From NCBI GenBank assembly GCA_900768515.1, contig CAAGDG010000090.1:1-32358 (forward strand): DNA of 32,358 nt, given 5' to 3'. Of this stretch, positions 16,981 through 24,477 are shown one piece after another; the first letter of the stretch is position 1, and every line of letters begins with the position of its first letter. The notes under the pieces were generated by a model. The model was not told the DNA's origin, made no database searches, and saw only the letters and a list, made by a program, of their open reading frames with translations. This stretch comes from Lentisphaeria bacterium. Its GTDB lineage: Bacteria > Verrucomicrobiota > Lentisphaeria > Victivallales > Victivallaceae. Both the position numbers and the translations under genes were made by a program.

Positions 16981-17343
16981 ATGAAAAGATTCTGGATGCT
17001 GTTGGCGGCGGTCTGCACCGCCGGAATGCTGGCCGGCTGCGGCGGGGATGACTTCGAAAACAAAACTCCGGAGCAGGTTCGGAGCGAGGCCGCGAAGATG
17101 ACCGCGGAGGACATCTCCGCCAAGATCGCGGAGTGCAACAAAGTGATCGCCGCGAAGACCGCTGAACTGGAAAAGGCGCTCGCCCCGCTCAAGGATATCA
17201 AGGTCACCGAGGTGTTCAGCGAGAAGGCCAAGACGATCCAGGAACAGGTCGAGAAGGATTCCAAGCCGATCAAGGAGTCGCTGGAGAAACTGGGCGCCAC
17301 CCTCAACGCCTATCAGGAAGCGTTGAAGGAGAAGACGAAGTAA
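16981..17343 (+). CDS. Small predicted lipoprotein with coiled-coil character
   Basis: The 120-residue product has a typical lipoprotein signal: Lys-Arg, a hydrophobic core, then the lipobox LAGC with Cys20 as the lipid-modified residue, followed by Gly-Gly-Asp-Asp. The Asp at +3 relative to Cys gives no firm sorting prediction outside enterobacteria. The mature part is almost entirely charged helix (KIAECNKVIAAKTAELEKAL, ESLEKLGATLNAYQEALKEK) with heptad-like spacing, so a short coiled coil in the periplasm is likely. GGGAGG 6-7 bases upstream fixes the start. I do not recognise a named family. It lies between the phosphohexomutase and the NUDIX gene in the same direction. Confidence 0.85.
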   Translation: MKRFWMLLAAVCTAGMLAGCGGDDFENKTPEQVRSEAAKMTAEDISAKIAECNKVIAAKTAELEKALAPLKDIKVTEVFSEKAKTIQEQVEKDSKPIKESLEKLGATLNAYQEALKEKTK

Positions 17344-17378
17344 CTCCCCCGGGCGGGAGAGCGCTTCGCGCGGGGAGT
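17343..17378 (+). promoter_or_regulatory. Alternative hairpins covering the NUDIX ribosome binding site
   Basis: ACTCCCC (17343-17349) is the exact complement of GGGGAGT (17372-17378), which contains the Shine-Dalgarno sequence. The same CTCCC can instead pair with GGGAG (17355-17359), leaving the site open. The two folds exclude each other. Confidence 0.3.
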
Positions 17379-17380
17379 CC

Positions 17381-17896
17381 ATGGAAAAGGAAGAGATGCT
17401 CGATCTTTACGACGAGGCGGGCCGCCGGATCGGCCGCGCCCCCCGCCGCCTCTGCCATGGAAACCCCGCGTTGCTTCATCACACCAGTCATGTGGTGGTG
17501 TTTCATCCTGACGGAAAACGGCTGCTGCTGCAGAAGCGTTCGATGTCCAAGGATCTGCTGCCCGGTTTGTGGGATACCGCGGTCGGCGGCCACCTCGCGC
17601 CCGGCGAGGACTACGAAACCGGAGCGCGCCGGGAGCTGGCCGAGGAGCTGGGCGTGACCGATGCGCCGGAGCTTCGGTACCTTTTCGACTCGAAGATCCG
17701 CAACGCATGCGAATCGGAGGACGTCCGGGTGTTCGGACTGGTTTCGGCCGGACCGTTCCGGTTTCAGCGTTCCGAGATCGACGAGGTCCGGTTCTGGAGC
17801 TGGGAGGAGGCGGCCGACGAGCGCAATCATCGGTTGTTCACCCCGAACCTGGTCGCCGAAATCCGGCGACTGCTCGACTCCGGAGTGCGGCGGTGA
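17381..17896 (+). CDS. NUDIX hydrolase (YfcD/Idi-like)
   Basis: NUDIX enzymes hydrolyse nucleoside-diphosphate-linked compounds with Mg2+. The protein has 171 residues. The NUDIX box runs about residues 69-92 (GHLAPGEDYETGARRELAEE) and matches G-x5-E-x7-RE-x2-EE-x-G fully. The N-terminal DLYDEAGRRIGRAPRRLCHG, then LLHHTSHVVVFHPDGKRLLLQKRSMSKD (in two parts), resemble the YfcD and isopentenyl-diphosphate isomerase-like branch. The Idi catalytic Cys/Glu signature was not seen, so isomerase activity is unlikely. The stop overlaps the GTG start of the ABC permease by four bases. Substrate unknown. Confidence 0.92.
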   Translation: MEKEEMLDLYDEAGRRIGRAPRRLCHGNPALLHHTSHVVVFHPDGKRLLLQKRSMSKDLLPGLWDTAVGGHLAPGEDYETGARRELAEELGVTDAPELRYLFDSKIRNACESEDVRVFGLVSAGPFRFQRSEIDEVRFWSWEEAADERNHRLFTPNLVAEIRRLLDSGVRR

Positions 17897-19056
17897 CGGC
17901 CGGGGGCGGCACTTTTCTCGGCGGCGCGGTCCGCCGTTTCTGGAGCGACCGGCCCGCCCGGCTCGGCGTGGCGCTGATCGTGCTGCTGGTGGTGCCGGCG
18001 ATTGCGGCGCCGCTGCTGGCCAACGGCAGGCCGCTGGTGGCCTGGGGGGGGGAAGCGGGGATGCGTTTCCCGTTTCTTTCCGCATTTTTCGCGCCGGACT
18101 CCACCGAATTTCTGGTGGAGCAGATCTTCAACTACCTGCTGATTTTTCTGCCGGTCTGGGCAGTTGCGCACTTCTTGATCCGCCGGCGCGCGGCGCGGCG
18201 CGTGCTGCTGGGTGTTTTTGCCGCGCTGCTGCTGATTCCTTTTCTTCTCGCCGACCGGAGACTGGACAAGACCGATTACCGGCGTCAGGTTCAGGCGAAC
18301 CGGGAACACGCGGTTTTCGCCCCGATTCCCTTCGGACCCTTCGAGAGTGTCGGCGAACCGTTTCAGCCGCCCGGCCGGACCCACTGGCTCGGCACCGACG
18401 AGGCGGGGCGCGACGTGGCCTCGCGGATGATTTACGGCGCGCGCGCCTCGCTGGCGGTGGGACTCTTCGCAACCGCGATCGCGCTGGTGATCGGAACTCT
18501 GGTGGGATTGCTGGCCGGGTATTTCCGCGGCACCTTCGATCTTCTGGTGATGCGGCTGGTCGAGGTGATGCTCTGTTTCCCAACCTTTCTTCTGCTGCTG
18601 ATTCTGATGTCGATTCTGAAGGACCGCAAATTCGAACAGTCGATTCTGGTGGTGATCGCGGTAATCGGTCTGACCGGCTGGATCGGCCTGACGTTTCTGG
18701 TCCGGGGCGAAGTCCTCAAGCAGCGGGCGCTGCCTTACGTGCAGAGCTGCCTGGTGGCGGGACTGCCGGTGTGGCGGATTCTGCTGGTCCATCTGCTGCC
18801 GAACATCACCGCCCCGATTCTGATCAGTTTCACCTTTGGCGTGGCCGGGGCGATTCTGGCCGAGAGCGGTCTTTCGTTTCTGGGGTTCGGGGTGCAGCCG
18901 CCGACCGCCAGCTGGGGGGGATTGCTGCGGCAGGCGCTCGACAATCCTTTCGACTACTGGCATCTGATGCTCTTTCCGGGACTGGCGCTGTTTCTGGCGG
19001 TGCTGGGATTCAATTTCACCGGGGAGGGGCTGCGCAAGGCGTTTTCCCCGCGGTGA
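17893..19056 (+). CDS. ABC transporter permease, OppC/YejE type (peptide/oligosaccharide importer subunit)
   Basis: This is an integral inner-membrane subunit of a binding-protein-dependent importer. From the GTG at 17893, which overlaps the NUDIX stop (GTGA), it has 387 residues. Three N-terminal membrane segments (around residues 24-44, 76-95 and 101-117) flank two polar stretches. After HWLGTDEAGRDVASRMIYGARASLAVG the canonical OppC core follows, with FPTFLLLLILMSIL and the ATPase-contacting EAA loop around VAGLPVWRILLVHLLPNI. It ends SFLGFGVQPPTASWGG...FNFTGEGLRKAF. OppC is usually near 300 residues; the extra N-terminal portion resembles YejE-like permeases. No ATPase, partner permease or binding protein is adjacent on the plus strand, and the gene ends 9 bases from the convergent AraC gene. 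Confidence 0.9.
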   Translation: MTAGGGTFLGGAVRRFWSDRPARLGVALIVLLVVPAIAAPLLANGRPLVAWGGEAGMRFPFLSAFFAPDSTEFLVEQIFNYLLIFLPVWAVAHFLIRRRAARRVLLGVFAALLLIPFLLADRRLDKTDYRRQVQANREHAVFAPIPFGPFESVGEPFQPPGRTHWLGTDEAGRDVASRMIYGARASLAVGLFATAIALVIGTLVGLLAGYFRGTFDLLVMRLVEVMLCFPTFLLLLILMSILKDRKFEQSILVVIAVIGLTGWIGLTFLVRGEVLKQRALPYVQSCLVAGLPVWRILLVHLLPNITAPILISFTFGVAGAILAESGLSFLGFGVQPPTASWGGLLRQALDNPFDYWHLMLFPGLALFLAVLGFNFTGEGLRKAFSPR

Positions 19057-19065
19057 ACCGGAGAT

Positions 19066-19917
19066 TCAGCGGCGGCTTTCGCGCGGCGTCCGCCCGAATT
19101 TCCGGCGGAACTGGCGGGAGAAGTAGTTGCTGTCGGAGAAGCCGCAGGCCGCGGCGGTTTCGGCGACCGAGAGGGTTCCGGTCCGGAGCAGCAGCTCCGC
19201 CTTTTCGAGCCGGAGTTCGAGCAGCCATGCCATCGGCGGCGCCCCGACGATTTTCCGGAACCGGTGGCGGAACCCGTCGATCGGGAATCCGGTGCTTTCG
19301 GCCATCCGTTCGAGCGACCACCGGTCCGGATACTCGGCGTCGAGCCGTCGGAGCAGCGTGGCGATCCGGTAGTCGGCGCGGTCGGCGGCGGGAGCCGGTC
19401 TTTTCGCGTGCCGGCAGGTCAGCAGCAGGATCCGCAGGGCGTTTGAGAGCACCATCAGCCGGGCGCCGGAGTGGTTTTCCTGTTCCTCGTTCCGGATTTC
19501 GTCGAGCAGTTCGGTGACCTGGAAGAAGGTTCGGTTGTCAAAGTGGCGGATTTCAAATTTCCGTTCGTTCTCGCCGGCCGGCGCAAGTCCGAGATAGGCC
19601 TCCACCTCGGCCGCCCCGCGGAACTCCGCGAGCAGTCGCGAAAAAAAGTTGCGCGAAAAGAGGATGTTGTAGATGCCGAGCCGGTTGGCGTCGGCGTAGT
19701 AGTGGGTCTCTCCGGGGAGCACCAGAAAGACGTCGCCGGGGGAGAGCCGGTGTTTTTCGCCGCCGAAACCGTGGAACGCGCTCCCCTCCCGGACCACCAC
19801 CAGTTCGTAGAAGTCATGGGCGTGACGGTTTCGGATGCTGTACTCCCGGCCGTGGCGCCGGTAGAGAACCTGAAATTCGAAGTCCTCCCAGCAGAGATGC
19901 TGTCTGAGTCCGTCCAT
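19066..19917 (-). CDS. AraC family transcriptional regulator with cupin sensor domain
   Basis: The 283-residue protein has an N-terminal cupin-like sensing domain (HDFYELVVVREGSAFHGFG, then LSPGDVFLVLPGETHYY) and a C-terminal double helix-turn-helix DNA-binding domain. The latter shows LERMAESTGFPIDGFRHRFR, then AWLLELRLEKAELLLRTG, and VAETAAACGFSDSNYFSRQF, the second and best conserved HTH. The ATG at 19917 has AAAGGA 7 bases upstream; an in-frame upstream codon at 19965 lacks such a site. It is divergent from the GH106-like hydrolase at 20121, the classical arrangement for a sugar-responsive AraC activator and its target. It converges with the ABC permease with only 9 bases between and no terminator. 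Confidence 0.93.
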   Translation of the reverse strand: MDGLRQHLCWEDFEFQVLYRRHGREYSIRNRHAHDFYELVVVREGSAFHGFGGEKHRLSPGDVFLVLPGETHYYADANRLGIYNILFSRNFFSRLLAEFRGAAEVEAYLGLAPAGENERKFEIRHFDNRTFFQVTELLDEIRNEEQENHSGARLMVLSNALRILLLTCRHAKRPAPAADRADYRIATLLRRLDAEYPDRWSLERMAESTGFPIDGFRHRFRKIVGAPPMAWLLELRLEKAELLLRTGTLSVAETAAACGFSDSNYFSRQFRRKFGRTPRESRR

Positions 19918-20005
19918 GCGGTTTCCTTTGCTTTTCCGGAAAATATAGCACGGAATGGAAGACAAACACGCCGATTTGAGAGTTTTTTTCCAGAAAATGC
20001 TGATT

Positions 20006-20067
20006 TTGTTTCAAAAAATCAAGGATTCCCCGGCGAATGGGTTTATAGTAGAATCGGTTTGAAACAA
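20006..20067. promoter_or_regulatory. Perfect 10-bp inverted repeat bracketing the GH106-like gene promoter
   Basis: TTGTTTCAAA (20006-20015) returns as its exact reverse complement TTTGAAACAA (20058-20067). The centres are 52 bases apart, about five helical turns. TATAGT at 20044-20049 between them is a fair -10 box, while its -35 region (AAGGAT, 20021-20026) is poor, as expected for an activator-dependent promoter. The sites are good candidates for the divergent AraC-type regulator. Confidence 0.5.
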
Positions 20068-20120
20068 CTCCTCCGGAGGATGGGCCTCCGGATGGAAGCC
20101 AGTAATCGTGAGGGACCGCG

Positions 20121-23100
20121 ATGGAACAGCTTTACGCCGGAGATCAGAAGAAGGAATTCGATTCGTTGTTCGCCGCGCCGGGGGCGCGTTACCGCGACAC
20201 GCCGTTCTGGGCGTGGAACTGCAAACTCAAACTGGACCAGCTCCGCCGTCAGATCGACGTTTTCCAGGAGATGGGGATGGGCGGATTTCACATGCACGCC
20301 CGTACCGGACTGGGAACCCCCTATCTCGGTCCGGAGTTCCTGGAGGCGGTGCGCGGCTGTGTCGACCATGCGAAGAAGCGGGAGATGCTCGCCTGGCTCT
20401 ATGACGAGGATCGCTGGCCCTCCGGGTCCGCCGGCGGCATCGTCACGCGCGATCCGAAAATGCGCGGCCGGCGGCTGGTGCTGACCGCGAACCGGAGGAG
20501 CGAACCGGTTGATTCCGCGCTGGACGACTCCGGAAAACTGCTCGCATGTTATTCGATCCGTTTCGGCGCCGACGACACGCTGGCCGGCTACCGCAGGATC
20601 GGCGAGGAGGAACCGGCGGAGGAGGGGGCCGAGAAGTTCTACCTCTACCGTCTGGTCGGCGGAAACGACCCGTGGTTCAACGACGAAGCCTATGTCGACA
20701 CGCTCAATCCCGCCGCGATCCGCCGGTTTGTCGAGGTGACGCATGAGGCCTACTTCAAAGCGGTGGGGGATGAATTTGACAAGACCATTCCGGCGATCTT
20801 CACCGACGAACCGCAGTTTTCGCGCAAGACCGCGCTGCGGTTCGCCCGCGAGAAGCGCGATGTGGTGCTTCCCTACACCGACGATCTGCCGGAGAGTTAC
20901 CGCGCCGCTTATCACGCCGATTTCTTTGAAACGCTGCCGGAGATCGTCTGGGAGCTGCCGGAGGGGAAGTTCTCCCTGGCCCGCTACCGTTTCCACGACC
21001 ATGTCGCGGAACGGTTCGCCTCCGCCTTCGCCGACACCATCGGGGACTGGTGCCGGGCGCACAATCTGCGCAGTTCCGGCCATCTGATGGAGGAGCCGAC
21101 GCTGGAGTCGCAGACCCATTCGCTGGGGGACGCGATGCGCAGCTACCGTTCGTTCCAGCTTCCCGGCATCGACATGCTCTGCGACTGGACCGAATACACC
21201 ACCGCGAAACAGGCCCAGAGCGCGTCGCGCCAGTTCGGGTGCGGCGGTGTGCTCTCCGAACTCTACGGCGTGACCGACTGGGACTTCAATTTCCTGGGGC
21301 ACAAAGGGCAGGGGGACTGGCAGGCGGCGCTGGGCGTGACGGTCCGGGTACCGCATCTTTCGTGGGTTTCGATGGCGGGCGAGGCCAAGCGCGACTATCC
21401 GGCCTCGATCAGTTACCAGTCGCCGTGGCATGAGAAGTATCACCTGATCACCGACCACTTCGCGCGGGTGAATGCGGCGATGACCCGCGGCCGGGCGCGG
21501 GTGCGGGTCGGCGTGATTCATCCGGTGGAGTCCTACTGGCTGATCTACGGTCCGCAGGACCAGACCGCGCGGCTCCGGCAGGAGGCGGAGGAGAGCTTCC
21601 GGAATCTGACCGAATGGCTGCTCATGGGAACTGTCGATTTCGATTTCATCAGCGAATCGCTGCTGCCGGAGCAGTGTCCGGTTCAGCTCGGACGGAACCT
21701 GATCGTCGGAGAGATGGCCTACGAGGCGGTGATTGTTCCGCCGACTCTGACGCTGCGCACGACCACGCTCGAACGGCTGGAGAAGTTCCAGGCGGCGGGC
21801 GGCCGGCTGATCTTCGCCGGACGGGTGGCGGAACATGTCGACGCACAGCCTTCCGAACGGGCGCGGAACCTTGCGGAAAAGTCGCAGCGGATCGAGTTCA
21901 GCCGGGCTGCGCTGCTGGCGGCGGTCGAACCGGAACGGGATCTCTCCGTGGTCAACCGCGACACCGGATATCCGGCGTCGGGTGTGCTCTATCAGATGCG
22001 GCAGGAGGGGCGGCAGCGCTACCTCTTCATTGCCAACACCGAGCGGCTCGCCAACATCTTTCCGGGGCGGTTGATCCTCTCCGGCGAGTGGCAGCTGGAG
22101 TTCTGCGACACCGCGACCGGTGCGATCACTCCGGTCGCCGCGGAGGTCCGGAACGGAAGAACCGTGTTTGAATATGACTTCAATCCGCACGGCCATCTGC
22201 TGCTGCGGCTGACCCCGTCCGATTCCAGTACCGGGGCGAAACTCCGGCAGCCGCCCCGGACCGATGAGGGGATCGAGGCGGCAACCGTGGCGCGGATCGC
22301 CGGAGACCGGATTCCGGTCTCCCTCGACGAGCCGAACGTGCTGGTTCTGGATCAGGCGGAGTGGAAACTGGAGGAGGACGGGGGCTGGCAGCCGCGTGAG
22401 GAGATTCTCCGGCTTGATGACAAGGTTCGCGACCGGCTCGGAATGCGTCGCCGCGGCGGACACATCGTTCAGCCCTGGGCGCAGAAACCGTCGGAGCAGG
22501 TGTTCGGACGGCTGCTGCTGCGTTACGAAATCGTCTGCGACGTCCCGGTGGCCGCGCCGGAACTGGCTCTGGAACCGATGGAGGAGATGGAACTCTTCCT
22601 CGACGGCGCCCCGCTTCCCTTCTCCGACTGCGGCTGGTGGACCGACGAGGCGGTGCGGCGCACCGCACTTCCGGCGCTGGCGGCCGGCCGGCATGAATTG
22701 ATCGTCAAGGTGCCGATGCGGAACCGGGTCAATCCGGAGGCGATGTTCCTGCTCGGCGACTTCGGGGTCGCGCTTGCAGGAGACCGTGCCCGGCTCACCG
22801 CGCCGGTCCGTTCCCTCTCCTGGGGCGACATCGGGCCGCAGGGACTGCCGTTCTACGGCGGCAACGTGGTCTACCACTGCGGATTCGAAACCGACCGGGA
22901 GCAGGAACTCGCGCTCCGGCTGCCGTCCCGGATCACGCAGGTTCCGCAGGACCTCCACGGCAACTATCTGCTGCGCGAGGTGCGGATCGCCGCCTTCCGG
23001 GGCACCCTGGTCGGCGTTGAACTTGACGGAAAACCGGTCGGGGACATCGCCTTCGCGCCGTTCCAGTGTGAACTCGGACGGGTCCCTGCCGGGAAGCACC

Positions 23101-23282
23101 GGCTCGATCTCAAACTTTACGGCAGCCGGATCAACTGTTTCGGCGCACTCCACCTCTCCTACCGGATTCCGTGGATGGGACCGGGCGCGTGGCGGACGAC
23201 CGGAGACATGTTCAGTTACGATTACCAGCTTCAGCCGATCGGAATTACCGTTTCCCCGCGGCTGTTGAACGACGGCGAGTAA
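20121..23282 (+). CDS. GH106-like glycoside hydrolase (alpha-L-rhamnosidase-related), large multidomain
   Basis: The 1053-residue protein begins with PFWAWNCKLKLDQLRRQID and MGMGGFHMHARTGLGTPY, then AWLYDEDRWPSGSAGG. This is the way GH106-type alpha-L-rhamnosidases and their uncharacterised relatives open their (beta/alpha)8 barrel. Acidic candidates for catalysis are Asp229-Glu230 in IFTDEPQF and the glutamates in SSGHLMEEPTLES near 318-333. The middle (about 480-650) looks like a glutamine-amidotransferase-like barrel extension (VIVPPTLTLRTTTLERLEKF, GGRLIFAGRV). The C-terminal 300 residues are beta-rich, jelly-roll-like. No signal peptide is present, so the protein is probably cytoplasmic. 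The gene is divergent from the AraC regulator and closed by a strong hairpin. Rhamnosidase activity is inferred from distant resemblance; other deoxyhexose or uronic linkages are possible. Confidence 0.78.
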   Translation: MEQLYAGDQKKEFDSLFAAPGARYRDTPFWAWNCKLKLDQLRRQIDVFQEMGMGGFHMHARTGLGTPYLGPEFLEAVRGCVDHAKKREMLAWLYDEDRWPSGSAGGIVTRDPKMRGRRLVLTANRRSEPVDSALDDSGKLLACYSIRFGADDTLAGYRRIGEEEPAEEGAEKFYLYRLVGGNDPWFNDEAYVDTLNPAAIRRFVEVTHEAYFKAVGDEFDKTIPAIFTDEPQFSRKTALRFAREKRDVVLPYTDDLPESYRAAYHADFFETLPEIVWELPEGKFSLARYRFHDHVAERFASAFADTIGDWCRAHNLRSSGHLMEEPTLESQTHSLGDAMRSYRSFQLPGIDMLCDWTEYTTAKQAQSASRQFGCGGVLSELYGVTDWDFNFLGHKGQGDWQAALGVTVRVPHLSWVSMAGEAKRDYPASISYQSPWHEKYHLITDHFARVNAAMTRGRARVRVGVIHPVESYWLIYGPQDQTARLRQEAEESFRNLTEWLLMGTVDFDFISESLLPEQCPVQLGRNLIVGEMAYEAVIVPPTLTLRTTTLERLEKFQAAGGRLIFAGRVAEHVDAQPSERARNLAEKSQRIEFSRAALLAAVEPERDLSVVNRDTGYPASGVLYQMRQEGRQRYLFIANTERLANIFPGRLILSGEWQLEFCDTATGAITPVAAEVRNGRTVFEYDFNPHGHLLLRLTPSDSSTGAKLRQPPRTDEGIEAATVARIAGDRIPVSLDEPNVLVLDQAEWKLEEDGGWQPREEILRLDDKVRDRLGMRRRGGHIVQPWAQKPSEQVFGRLLLRYEIVCDVPVAAPELALEPMEEMELFLDGAPLPFSDCGWWTDEAVRRTALPALAAGRHELIVKVPMRNRVNPEAMFLLGDFGVALAGDRARLTAPVRSLSWGDIGPQGLPFYGGNVVYHCGFETDREQELALRLPSRITQVPQDLHGNYLLREVRIAAFRGTLVGVELDGKPVGDIAFAPFQCELGRVPAGKHRLDLKLYGSRINCFGALHLSYRIPWMGPGAWRTTGDMFSYDYQLQPIGITVSPRLLNDGE

Positions 23283-23294
23283 CCCGTGCCGCCT

Positions 23295-23359
23295 CCCGGC
23301 TCCGGACGCTCTCTGTGAGGAGACGCCGTCCGGAGCCGGGCCGTTTATTTGCATTTTGG
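23295..23359 (+). terminator. Strong hairpin terminator behind the GH106-like gene
   Basis: A perfect 14-bp stem, CCCGGCTCCGGACG (23295-23308) with CGTCCGGAGCCGGG (23327-23340), is followed by a T-rich but interrupted tract (TTTATTTGCATTTT). Confidence 0.75.
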
Positions 23360-23377
23360 CGGAAAGGAGGTTATATT
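23349..23377 (+). promoter_or_regulatory. Promoter of the chagasin-like protein gene
   Basis: TTGCAT (23349-23354) and TATATT (23372-23377) are 17 bases apart, starting within the T-rich tail of the preceding terminator. Confidence 0.55.
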
Positions 23378-23468
23378 TCCGAAAACTGCCGGGGGATGGA
23401 AAACCGCGGGGTCCAGGGGGGCCGATGCGCATTTGGCCGGCTGGCGATATTTGAGAGGAGATGCCGCC

Positions 23469-24365
23469 ATGTTGATGAAGAAAACTTTTCTGTTTGCCGC
23501 CGCCCTTCTGGCGTCGGGTGCCGCATTTGCGGAGCCGTTGGTTGACGACGTGTTTTTCCGCCTGGAACAGCTGCCGGCGGAGTTGACCGGAACCGTGTTC
23601 CCCGGCAAGGATATTGAATTTTCCATCGAGGAGAACGCTTCCACCGGATATGTCTGGAGCGCGGTTTACGATCCCCGGGTCTGTCGGGTTCAGTTTGATC
23701 ACAAGACCCCGCGTGGCGCCCTGCCGGGGGCGCCGGGGTATGTCGAAGTCGAGATCAAGCCCCTGACTCCGGCGCCCTGCGTCGTTGTATTGAACTACTC
23801 CCGGCCGTTCGAGCCGGACAAGGCTCCGGTCCGCAGTGTGAAGTGCACGGTCTCCACCGCCGGTTCCGGCGCCCCTGTGCTCCCGGCCCCGGCTGCTCCG
23901 GCCGCGCCCGCGCCTGCTCCTGCGGCCCCGGCTGCTCCGGCCGCTCCCGCACCTGCTCCTGCGGCCCCGGCTGCTCCGGCCGCTCCCGCACCTGCTCCTG
24001 CGGTCGTCGCCGCTGTTCCGGCCGCGCCGGTCACCATTCCGGCCGGGACGCCGCTGGTTGCGGATGACGCCTTTTTCCGTCTCTCGGGGGCGCCCGCCGC
24101 ACTGCAGGCCAATCTCACCGTCGGGCAGGAGATCGATTTCGAGCTTCAGGAGTACCCGGAAAAGGGAATGTTCTGGCGCGTCACCCAGTATGATGCCCGT
24201 TTCTGCCGGGTGAAGGTCGAGCATGATGCCGCCGACCACCTTCTGGAGTCCTCCAAGGCGGAGGTTGAAATCAAGGCGGTTGCCGCCGGGTCCGGGTACG
24301 TCGATTTCAGCTACGGCAGCGGTGCGGAGGCCCGGACGTTGCGGGTTTATCTGACGGTGCTTTGA
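23469..24365 (+). CDS. Secreted protein with two chagasin-like (I42) halves and an Ala-Pro linker
   Basis: The 298-residue product has a clear signal peptide (residues 1-21, ending AAFA). The first half (about 22-130) contains ENASTGYVWS (54-63), which matches the NPTTGY-x-W loop of chagasin-type cysteine protease inhibitors, family I42. A linker of Ala and Pro (about 139-183) follows. The second half (from about 196) repeats the start: PLVDDVFFRL in the first half, PLVADDAFFRL in the second. It also repeats YDPRVCRV as YDARFCRV, so the gene arose by internal duplication. In the second half the inhibitory loop is lost (EYPEKGMFW). GAGGAG 8 bases before the ATG fixes the start. Protease inhibition is an inference; the fold could serve only binding. 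Own promoter upstream, hairpin downstream. Confidence 0.75.
   Translation: MLMKKTFLFAAALLASGAAFAEPLVDDVFFRLEQLPAELTGTVFPGKDIEFSIEENASTGYVWSAVYDPRVCRVQFDHKTPRGALPGAPGYVEVEIKPLTPAPCVVVLNYSRPFEPDKAPVRSVKCTVSTAGSGAPVLPAPAAPAAPAPAPAAPAAPAAPAPAPAAPAAPAAPAPAPAVVAAVPAAPVTIPAGTPLVADDAFFRLSGAPAALQANLTVGQEIDFELQEYPEKGMFWRVTQYDARFCRVKVEHDAADHLLESSKAEVEIKAVAAGSGYVDFSYGSGAEARTLRVYLTVL
23885..24001 (+). repeat. 39-bp tandem repeat, three copies, in the Ala-Pro linker
   Basis: Copies start at 23885, 23924 and 23963. The last two are identical and the first differs at two positions. Each codes 13 residues of the linker, so copy changes keep the frame. Confidence 0.9.
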
Positions 24366-24386
24366 GGCAGGGAAATCCGACCGTCG

Positions 24387-24418
24387 TTCCCGCCCTCTCC
24401 CGGTGGAAAGGGCGGGAA
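24387..24418 (+). terminator. Hairpin behind the chagasin-like gene
   Basis: TTCCCGCCCT (24387-24396) pairs perfectly with AGGGCGGGAA (24409-24418). Only TT follows, so termination is less certain than the stem. Confidence 0.5.
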
Positions 24419-24477
24419 TTGCATCATGCGTGTATCGGGTTGAGGATTCTTGCAACATTTCAGGCGGGGGGTACGGG

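Noticed and set aside
20043..24458. A 1471-codon open frame on the minus strand
   Set aside because: It is antisense to the GH106-like, chagasin-like and intergenic sequence, contains no recognisable domain, and is Arg/Pro/Gly-rich as expected from the complement of GC-rich coding DNA.
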